Positions 1-5,235 of a stretch of 33,904 bases of DNA are shown here, in pieces. The notes under the pieces are model-generated. The model ran no database searches and had not been told where the DNA came from. It saw only the letters and a program-made list of their open reading frames with translations. The translations under genes and the position numbers were made by a program. The DNA is from RGIG8785 sp045655245 (lineage in GTDB: Bacteria; Bacillota; Clostridia; RGIG8785): positions 1-33,904 of the forward strand of contig JAZOOX010000046.1 in assembly GCA_045655245.1 (NCBI GenBank), written 5' to 3'. The first letter of the stretch is position 1, and every line of letters begins with the position of its first letter.

Positions 1-16
1 AGCCCTCTAAATCTCG

Positions 17-41
17 AAAACCCTTGAAATACAAGGCTTTT
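17..41 (-). terminator. Terminator-like hairpin beyond the left att core
   Basis: On the minus strand CCTTG and CAAGG form a 5-bp stem around TATTT, followed by GTTTT. It lies 10 bp beyond the left core and resembles the hairpin at 5185-5210 beside the right core. It may be the original guaA terminator, or the end of another element inserted in tandem. It could also terminate the cargo operon. Confidence 0.5.
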
Positions 42-50
42 CGGGGACGT

Positions 51-66
51 GGGATTATTCCCACTC
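51..66. repeat. Left att core repeat of the guaA island
   Basis: This 16-bp sequence is identical to 5220-5235, the end of guaA. It contains a short inverted repeat (GGGA-TTAT-TCCC), the layout expected at a tyrosine recombinase crossover site. It marks the left boundary of the island and would have been the guaA-distal half of the original target. Confidence 0.82.
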
Positions 67-163
67 TTAACTCTCAAAGCTATTTGTGGTTATATGTGGT
101 CTAAAAACAATCTATTTTGAACCATTCTTTTAAATAAATCCATCTTGTCTTTACAATCTACTA

Positions 164-190
164 AAAAATGTGCGTCAATCGACGTCATTT
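164..190. repeat. 27-bp subterminal direct repeat, left copy
   Basis: The sequence is identical over 27 bp to 5131-5157 and has the same orientation. It lies 97 bp inside the left core. On the minus strand it contains TGACG twice, 10 bp apart, so both would face the same side of the helix. This fits an arm-type binding site for an integrase or excisionase. The last two bases overlap the stop codon of the leftmost cargo gene. Confidence 0.75.
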
Positions 191-1232
191 ACTTTTTTGT
201 TGATTCTTCTTTATCACGCAGAACATCTTCAAAATCAAATATCATAGTGTTGGTGTTAAGTTTTTTAAAACAACGCCTACATCTAAATCTGTTTTGCGTA
301 AATTTAATCCAATCCAAATCGGAATTGTGCTTTTTTCCGCATCTTGAACAGAACAAATACATTTCGTCTGAATTTAATAATGTTTTGACTTTATCAAAGG
401 AAGTATGTGCCGCATATAAGTTTTTCAGAGCCAAGTTGTATTTATTTATACTTACAGTATATTCCCCTAGTTTTGCTATGTCAATGAATATTTTTGTGAT
501 AACATCCATTGTATAAAACATAACGTATGGAATAGAGGTATAATAAAAACCAACATTTCTTTGATAAATCTCATCATCCATAAAAACAAAGTTCAGTCCA
601 GATGGAGACGTTTTCAAATTAGCCCTTGTTGTTATCAAGTGGTTTGTAGCCTGTAACATACCATTAAGACTGAACTCTTCGGTATAACTGTACCTAAAAT
701 CATACATATCAATTACTGCCGAAACGTCATCTGGTTGTATTTTATGAATATGACTCTTTCTCTTTTCTTCAAAACGTTTGCTTACAATTTCATATTTCCC
801 AACGTCATCAGACTCCAACATCAATTTAACAAGTTCCACTTTATCTACATATAACCATTCGAGATATGCTAATGTTTCTTGTAAAGGTTTCCTTAATAAC
901 GCCCAAGCCACATTTATATTTCCGTTAAACGCTTGTTCAATCGAAGCAATATAGTAATTTGAAAAATCTACAACAAGTGAAAAGAACAAATGCTTATAAT
1001 AAAAATTATATACTACGTCTTCGTGTCCATTCTCTAATAGCCACTTTTGTCTATCCGCATTGTTTAACTTACAATACTCTTTTAGAACATCCTCATTTCC
1101 TTCTGAAATAGAAAAATTTTCATTAGATAGATGCTTTTTATCTGCGTGTTTTATCATATCTAACAAACAATTTTTACAATATTCAAGAAACGAGTGGTTA
1201 GGACTAAAGTCGGTATTAAAATTATTAGACAT
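189..1232 (-). CDS. Soluble protein with C-terminal zinc ribbon, possibly DUF5677-like (last gene of island operon)
   Basis: The product is 347 aa with no membrane segment or signal peptide. I chose the ATG at 1232 because AAAGGAG stands just before it; an upstream in-frame start would overlap the preceding gene. The middle part is a helical region with a segment around residues 100-135 (YYIASIEQAFNG, then WALLRKPLQETLAYLEWLY). Its R-x5-E pattern recalls DUF5677 or HEPN-like helical proteins, which is a weak resemblance only. The C-terminus has a zinc ribbon with C295, C298, C318 and C321; the 19-residue spacing inside it is longer than in the neighbouring genes. It is the last gene of the island operon, 43 bp after the preceding stop, and the only soluble product downstream of the regulator. 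Function is unknown; an effector role would be a guess. Confidence 0.8.
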   Translation of the reverse strand: MSNNFNTDFSPNHSFLEYCKNCLLDMIKHADKKHLSNENFSISEGNEDVLKEYCKLNNADRQKWLLENGHEDVVYNFYYKHLFFSLVVDFSNYYIASIEQAFNGNINVAWALLRKPLQETLAYLEWLYVDKVELVKLMLESDDVGKYEIVSKRFEEKRKSHIHKIQPDDVSAVIDMYDFRYSYTEEFSLNGMLQATNHLITTRANLKTSPSGLNFVFMDDEIYQRNVGFYYTSIPYVMFYTMDVITKIFIDIAKLGEYTVSINKYNLALKNLYAAHTSFDKVKTLLNSDEMYLFCSRCGKKHNSDLDWIKFTQNRFRCRRCFKKLNTNTMIFDFEDVLRDKEESTKK

Positions 1233-1275
1233 TCGTTCTTCTCCTTTTATTATTCCTCGCTTTTTGCCAGGTTGA

Positions 1276-1941
1276 TTAGTGACAAGCAGAACACTTTTTA
1301 TATCCGTCACCTTTTGCGGCTTCACTGTTATAAATCCAGAAACCATCAGATGTATCTAATTTTGAGCAACCATATTTGTGATAAGTGCTTGAATTATCAT
1401 CAGGCACTATTTCAGCATGGTCTCTAAAGAATTTCAATTCCCAATAGTTATCCCATTTTTCATCTTCTAAGGTATCAATTTCGCTATATTGATAGATATT
1501 AAATCCGATTGCTGTAATTAACGCTATCGAGAATACAAGCACAATAAAGAAAATCTTATTAAATCGAATGCCCTTAAAATACTTCTTTCCACATTCAGTA
1601 CATTGTTTCGTTTCACCATCAATCAATGAGCCACAACGAGAACAGTATTTTACCTTTTTCTTTTTTTCGTTAGAGGTGTTATGTAATATGGGTTTAACCG
1701 TATCAACTACAACGGATGTCGGCTCTTGAATTTGCGTTTCTGGGCGTGGAGTTTCCGTTGGTACACTATCAATTTGCTCTGGAACTTCGTTCTCTATATC
1801 GGAATGTACAGTTGTCTTGTCTGATACATCGTCAATCGGTTCTGTTGAAACATCTTCCTCAATAGGTTCGATTTTACTACCGCAATACTGACAGAACTCA
1901 CTATCATCTGGTAATTTGTGATTACATTTATTACAAATCAT
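1276..1941 (-). CDS. Single-pass membrane protein with two zinc ribbons and a C-terminal Ada-like Cys/His motif
   Basis: The product is 221 aa. A zinc ribbon at the extreme N-terminus uses C3, C6, C17 and C20. An acidic Pro/Thr-rich linker (about 22-90) follows, then a second ribbon with C100, C103, C114 and C117. One membrane segment lies at about 130-148 after a basic stretch, placing both ribbons in the cytosol. The C-terminus (about 184-221) has H188, C192, C217 and C220 in a yHxxxC...GYxxCxxC pattern, like the metal-binding module of Ada and the small modules found at the ends of many nucleases and secreted proteins. Here it is predicted to lie outside the cell. AAAGGAG precedes the ATG, and the gap from the upstream gene is 6 bp. 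The role is unknown. Confidence 0.85.
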   Translation of the reverse strand: MICNKCNHKLPDDSEFCQYCGSKIEPIEEDVSTEPIDDVSDKTTVHSDIENEVPEQIDSVPTETPRPETQIQEPTSVVVDTVKPILHNTSNEKKKKVKYCSRCGSLIDGETKQCTECGKKYFKGIRFNKIFFIVLVFSIALITAIGFNIYQYSEIDTLEDEKWDNYWELKFFRDHAEIVPDDNSSTYHKYGCSKLDTSDGFWIYNSEAAKGDGYKKCSACH

Positions 1942-1947
1942 TCTTAA

Positions 1948-2532
1948 TCACTCCTTTTCTATGACTTCAGTACCACATTTGTCGCAAAACATTGAACCAT
2001 CAAGCAATCTGTTACCACACTTTCGGCAAAAAGTAGTTTTATTACCTTCTCCGCCTTCGTACTGTATATTGTTTGGGGTTTCATCAAAATTTCCTGGTGT
2101 ATATTCTGCTTTAATAAGTCTTTTGTTGAAATATTTAATATTTAGACGATACCAAACAAAAAATGCTATAACCAAAATAATTATTCCACAGATAAGAGCT
2201 ATACCAATGTCAAAACCATTTTGAATGTATTGCTGTACTGCTTGACTATAAGCCATATATATCGTTTCGTATATTAAAACACCTTTAACAAACGGAACAA
2301 AGGCTCTATAATCTCCTCTTGATTTTGCGAAAACCATTATTGAGAGTACAGGCTGAGCAACCGCTCCTAGGAAGTATAGCATCATCCACCAATAGCTTGT
2401 ATATACTTCTACATATTGAAAGAAATCTGTAATAACCGTTAATGAAGCAAGACAGGCAAGCCACGGTCTAACCTTTGTATAAAAGGTAAACCATTTAGTA
2501 CCTCTGCTTCTATCCATAAATAAACTATCCAT
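1948..2532 (-). CDS. Four-helix membrane protein with C-terminal zinc ribbon
   Basis: The product is 194 aa with four predicted membrane helices (roughly 25-45, 47-70, 78-100 and 108-132). A basic loop KSRGDYR follows helix 2 and a basic stretch follows helix 4. The positive-inside rule puts both termini in the cytosol. The tail carries a zinc ribbon with C169, C172, C183 and C186, almost identical to the ribbon of the next gene upstream (CRKCGNRLLDG against CRKCGNKLLDG), suggesting duplication of this module. AAGGAGG lies before the ATG, and the upstream stop codon is 3 bp away, so translation is probably coupled. I cannot name the membrane domain with confidence. Confidence 0.85.
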   Translation of the reverse strand: MDSLFMDRSRGTKWFTFYTKVRPWLACLASLTVITDFFQYVEVYTSYWWMMLYFLGAVAQPVLSIMVFAKSRGDYRAFVPFVKGVLIYETIYMAYSQAVQQYIQNGFDIGIALICGIIILVIAFFVWYRLNIKYFNKRLIKAEYTPGNFDETPNNIQYEGGEGNKTTFCRKCGNRLLDGSMFCDKCGTEVIEKE

Positions 2533-2535
2533 TTT

Positions 2536-2979
2536 CTAGTCCTCCTTAACAATTGCTGTACCGCATTTGTTACAAAATTGCGCCCCGTCAAGTAATTTGT
2601 TGCCACACTTACGACAATATTTTATCTCGGTTGTTTCGTTTGAGTTTTCGTTCTGTGTTGGTTCGCTAATATGTAATGGCTGAAATCCCTCTAGAACCCT
2701 ACGCTTTTTCAAAATGTTCAACCCTACCGTTGAAAATACACCAGTCCATAAGATATAAGGTGCACCAGAAGATTTCCCATTAAATACTATGAATAGGAAC
2801 ATAACAAAAAAATTTATACCGTAGCAAAGCAAATTGTATTTTTTTCTTGTTATAGTCTTTTTTCTTGTATTTGCGAAAATTATAGGAAACAAGGCATAAG
2901 CTAAAAGAGTTATTCCTAACATTATAAGCAGAATTGGTATATATACCGCAGGTCCTTGCTGGAACAGCTCATATGTCAT
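2536..2979 (-). CDS. Three-helix membrane protein with C-terminal zinc ribbon
   Basis: The product is 147 aa. Three predicted membrane helices (about 11-35, 47-66 and 73-89) have basic loops after helix 1 (RKKTITRKK) and helix 3 (KKRR), so the N-terminus should be outside and the tail inside. A polar linker leads to a zinc ribbon with C122, C125, C136 and C139. The start overlaps the end of the upstream gene by 11 bp and is preceded by AAGGAGATGG, indicating translational coupling. The membrane part is not a family I recognise. A partner role beside the receptor-like protein encoded immediately upstream is an inference from coupling. Confidence 0.83.
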   Translation of the reverse strand: MTYELFQQGPAVYIPILLIMLGITLLAYALFPIIFANTRKKTITRKKYNLLCYGINFFVMFLFIVFNGKSSGAPYILWTGVFSTVGLNILKKRRVLEGFQPLHISEPTQNENSNETTEIKYCRKCGNKLLDGAQFCNKCGTAIVKED

Positions 2980-4360
2980 AACGTTCCATCTCCTTCCTCA
3001 TCATTTTTTCACTTCTTTTTGTTCCACATATATGGCAGAACAAACTATCAGTAGTCAATTTGCTTCCGCAATTAGAACAAATTGCTCCTTCTTCATCCAT
3101 AGATGAAACATCTAATTCCGAAATAGTTTCTGACACATTCAGTTTGACGTTTCTTTTCTTGTTATGCCTCACAACAAAAACTATAACGAGTGCGATTATT
3201 CCGAACATTACAATCATCAACAACACAGGAGTTGTTGGGTTGGTAATATCAACATTTTCGTACTCAACACTATTAAGCAGTTTTTCAAAATCCGTAAAGT
3301 ATGGACTTTCTTTTGTTCCGCCAAACTGAAACTCATATAACCAGCCATTGTGAAAACGAACTACTCTCGTCATATCCACAATAAACTCCATACCGTACAT
3401 TTCTTGTTTGCTTTTTTGCTCGGCTATAAAATAATCAATTCCGTTATAGGTAACTTTGGATATATTGTTTGCATCAACACCAAAATATTCCTTCATATCG
3501 TCCACGGTAAAAAGTGATGAGTCAAAATCGGAACGAGAAGCTCCAAATTTTTCTGACTCTGACATTTGCGACCAAAGGTCTGTACTTCCGTACATAATTG
3601 ACAGTCCTTCTTCTTTGCCAGAAGCAAACTTTACATCGATATACTCTCTGTCTTTGGATAAATCCTTTTCGTGCCAATTTGCTGGGACAGTGAATTTGGT
3701 ATTCGTATCAACATCTATATACTCAAACGCATCGGTTTCTGGAACAGTTGGAGCTGGTATGGGGGCTGTATCAAATACAATACTATCAATAACACCCTTA
3801 ATAACAGCTTCTTGAGTCTGCGATAATGCTCCAGAATAAGACCTGATGGTAAAATTTATCGTTTTGGCATCATAATTAGTATAATATTGTAAGCCATAAA
3901 ACGAATTACTTGTATCAGTAATGTGAAGTTTGATGAACTTTGCTTGTGAATGCTCGTAAATGTCATAATTTGTAATGGTAAGTCCATAGTCTTCATATCC
4001 TTTCACAAGCGAGGAAGCAAGTGTTTTTAGCGTACCGTTGCTAAATTCAGATAAATTATTAAAAACCCCATCAGTCATAGTTACAACAATTTCTTCGTTA
4101 GTTCCATCGTTCGGGATAGCATTAAGATAAACCCCAGTTGACTTGAACTGTTTTATAAGGTCAGTTCCCGACAGTCCACGGTCACTAAAAATAGAACTAT
4201 ATGGTGAAGTATCTTGGGTTATTACATCATATTTTGATGGTATAGTTACCTCAAGTCCTAATTCATCAAGTTCGTATGTACTAGAAGTCGCAAATGCTGG
4301 AAGTGTGAAAACGGATAACGAAAAAGCTAAAACAAATAAGCTAGTTAAAATTTTTTTCAT
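2969..4360 (-). CDS. Receptor-like exported protein: tandem extracellular domains, one membrane helix, cytosolic zinc ribbon
   Basis: The product is 463 aa from the ATG at 4360, which has AAGGGG upstream and a typical signal peptide (residues 1-24, AFA just before the cut). A longer in-frame ORF to 4444 would overlap the regulator gene and is rejected. Two similar extracellular domains follow, about 29-197 and 213-369. Both open with a short Ile/Val-Pro strand (LEVTIPSKY; TKFTVPANW) and end in a helix plus strand (IDSIVFD; LLNSVEY), a layout recalling PsbP-like folds. A membrane helix at 379-397 is followed by KKR and an acidic linker, and a zinc ribbon with C428, C431, C442 and C445 lies in the cytosol. 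The architecture suits sensing outside and docking inside. Ligand and partners are unknown. Confidence 0.87.
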   Translation of the reverse strand: MKKILTSLFVLAFSLSVFTLPAFATSSTYELDELGLEVTIPSKYDVITQDTSPYSSIFSDRGLSGTDLIKQFKSTGVYLNAIPNDGTNEEIVVTMTDGVFNNLSEFSNGTLKTLASSLVKGYEDYGLTITNYDIYEHSQAKFIKLHITDTSNSFYGLQYYTNYDAKTINFTIRSYSGALSQTQEAVIKGVIDSIVFDTAPIPAPTVPETDAFEYIDVDTNTKFTVPANWHEKDLSKDREYIDVKFASGKEEGLSIMYGSTDLWSQMSESEKFGASRSDFDSSLFTVDDMKEYFGVDANNISKVTYNGIDYFIAEQKSKQEMYGMEFIVDMTRVVRFHNGWLYEFQFGGTKESPYFTDFEKLLNSVEYENVDITNPTTPVLLMIVMFGIIALVIVFVVRHNKKRNVKLNVSETISELDVSSMDEEGAICSNCGSKLTTDSLFCHICGTKRSEKMMRKEMERYDI

Positions 4361-4394
4361 AGTATATACCCCTTCAATTCTGCTTATATTATTT

Positions 4395-4613
4395 TTATTC
4401 GCCAGAACTATCATCAGCGTGGATATACTCAACAATGTCGCCATACGACACGCCCAACGCCTTACATATTTTATTGAGGATAGTCATACTGACTTCCTCG
4501 TTACGATTGATTTTAGTCCAGGTATTCGCTGACACATTACATCTTTCTCGACACTCCTTCGGGGTGATGTCGTGTTCCAGCATATACCTAAATAAAGGTT
4601 TATAACTTACCAT
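4395..4613 (-). CDS. Small Cro/C1-type (XRE family) transcriptional regulator
   Basis: The product is 72 aa and consists almost entirely of a helix-turn-helix domain. The order CRERCNVSANTWTKI, then VSMTILNKICKALG, then GDIVEYI matches the compact Cro/C1 regulators common in Clostridia. The ATG at 4613 has AAGGAGT 8 bp upstream; a GTG three codons earlier overlaps that site and is unlikely. It is the first gene of the operon, 34 bp before the receptor-like gene, with a strong promoter and an adjacent palindrome upstream, so it most likely regulates itself and the whole cargo operon. Confidence 0.9.
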   Translation of the reverse strand: MVSYKPLFRYMLEHDITPKECRERCNVSANTWTKINRNEEVSMTILNKICKALGVSYGDIVEYIHADDSSGE

Positions 4614-4665
4614 AAAAACCACTCCTTATATAGCCTACCAATCAATACAAAATTTTACCAATTAC

Positions 4666-4694
4666 ATAATAACACATTTTTCTACAAAAATCAA
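4666..4694 (-). promoter_or_regulatory. Sigma-A promoter of the island zinc-ribbon operon
   Basis: On the minus strand the -35 box is TTGATT (4689-4694) and the -10 box TATTAT (4666-4671), with exactly 17 bp between them. It reads into the regulator gene about 50 bp downstream. Confidence 0.75.
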
Positions 4695-4700
4695 GATATT

Positions 4701-4718
4701 ATCACAATTTCTTGTGAT
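4701..4718. promoter_or_regulatory. Putative operator palindrome upstream of the island promoter
   Basis: ATCACAA and TTGTGAT form a perfect 7-bp inverted repeat around TTTC. It begins 6 bp upstream of the -35 box of the cargo operon, a position where the dimeric Cro/C1-type product of the first gene could bind. The assignment to that regulator is inferred. Confidence 0.5.
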
Positions 4719-4754
4719 TTTATCGCTAAATCCCGAATTGAGAACATAAAAAAT

Positions 4755-4791
4755 GCCGAATTCAGCACCACCACACCAAATCGGCTTTTTT
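4755..4791. terminator. Weak hairpin with T-tracts on both strands
   Basis: GCCGA (4755-4759) and TCGGC (4781-4785) could pair across a long 21-nt loop and are followed by T residues on either strand. It lies between the divergent operon promoter and the 76-codon ORF and may insulate them. The long loop makes this uncertain. Confidence 0.3.
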
Positions 4792-4836
4792 ACTAAACGA
4801 TAGATAGCAAGGGATTTTCAAGGTTATAAAATTGAT

Positions 4837-5067
4837 ATGTTCGCTAAAACTTCTGGTTATTCCAAACAGGAGTACATAACAAAACGGCTCTTATGTGAAG
4901 ATGTTATCATAAATCCTAATTGTAGAGTCCAAAAATTCCTCTGTCAGTATCTTAAAGAACTCACAGAGGAATTAAAAAGACTTGAAGTTATTAAGCAAAG
5001 TGATGACGTGCTAGATAACATTAAATATATCATTCACTTGATAACACAATTATCAAATGATAAATAA
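4837..5067 (+). CDS. Small ORF with weak likeness to mobilisation accessory proteins; possible remnant
   Basis: The predicted product is 76 aa. The opening segment AKTSGYSKQEYITKRLL resembles the end of the ribbon-helix-helix region in MobC-like relaxosome proteins, which often read 'aGyS.seYi...L', and the rest is a helical Lys/Glu-rich region. The usual N-terminal beta strand is missing. The frame is open for only 11 codons before the ATG, without recognisable sequence, and the nearest purine-rich stretch (AAGG) is too far from the start to be a good ribosome binding site. It is therefore probably a truncated relic, though a real small gene cannot be excluded. It is the only gene in the island reading rightward, next to a strong hairpin and the right repeats. 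Confidence 0.45.
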   Translation: MFAKTSGYSKQEYITKRLLCEDVIINPNCRVQKFLCQYLKELTEELKRLEVIKQSDDVLDNIKYIIHLITQLSNDK

Positions 5068-5080
5068 ATCTGTTACGAAA

Positions 5081-5108
5081 AATGCTCTGCCAAAAACGGC
5101 AGAGCATT
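5081..5108 (+). terminator. Strong hairpin after the 76-codon ORF
   Basis: An 11-bp perfect stem (AATGCTCTGCC with GGCAGAGCATT) encloses AAAAAC. It starts 13 bp past the stop of the upstream ORF. The following tract is only moderately T-rich, so it may be a terminator or part of the end structure of the island. Confidence 0.55.
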
Positions 5109-5130
5109 TACTATTATTTAAGAAATTTTC

Positions 5131-5157
5131 AAAAATGTGCGTCAATCGACGTCATTT
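5131..5157. repeat. 27-bp subterminal direct repeat, right copy
   Basis: This is the exact second copy of the 27-bp repeat at 164-190, placed 62 bp inside the right core. Direct repeats near both ends of an integrated element are typical of recombinase arm sites. The protein that binds here is not encoded in the visible part of the island. Confidence 0.75.
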
Positions 5158-5184
5158 TTTAATAGTTATCAAAACTATTTTTCC

Positions 5185-5210
5185 AAAAAGCCCTTATTTC
5201 AAGGGTTTTT
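5185..5210 (-). terminator. guaA terminator supplied by the island end
   Basis: On the minus strand CCCTT and AAGGG form a stem around GAAAT and are followed by CTTTTT, about 18 bp past the guaA stop codon. It lies inside the island, so guaA now ends on an island-borne terminator. A similar hairpin sits beyond the left core at 17-41. Confidence 0.65.
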
Positions 5211-5219
5211 AGCGTTTTT

Positions 5220-5235
5220 GGGATTATTCCCACTC
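5220..5235. repeat. Right att core repeat, overlapping the guaA stop codon
   Basis: This is the second copy of the 16-bp core. On the minus strand it encodes the last three residues (E-W-E) and stop codon of GuaA, followed by four further bases. Integration here leaves the guaA coding sequence intact because the island supplies the same bases. Confidence 0.82.

Larger units (their letters stand above)
51..5235. mobile_element. Non-autonomous genomic island integrated at the 3' end of guaA
   Basis: The interval is bounded by two identical 16-bp copies of GGGATTATTCCCACTC. The right copy is the 3' end of guaA (codons E-W-E-stop on the minus strand). A 27-bp direct repeat sits inside each end. 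The interior is clearly more AT-rich than the DNA to its right and carries cargo with no housekeeping character. The guaA 3' end is a known integration site for tyrosine-recombinase islands and integrative elements. No integrase, excisionase or relaxase gene is visible between the repeats. The element is therefore either a remnant or one mobilised in trans. Only a 76-codon ORF with weak likeness to mobilisation accessory proteins hints at transfer functions. The repeats are seen directly; mobility is inferred. Confidence 0.8.

Noticed and set aside
145..516. Rightward ORF of 123 codons at the left end of the island
   Set aside because: It lies antisense to the zinc-ribbon gene at 189-1232, has no ribosome binding site and no domain-like features, and begins inside the region of the 27-bp repeat.
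4361..4444. Longer start for the receptor-like protein
   Set aside because: The upstream codons overlap the regulator gene, whereas the ATG at 4360 has a ribosome binding site and opens directly into a signal peptide.
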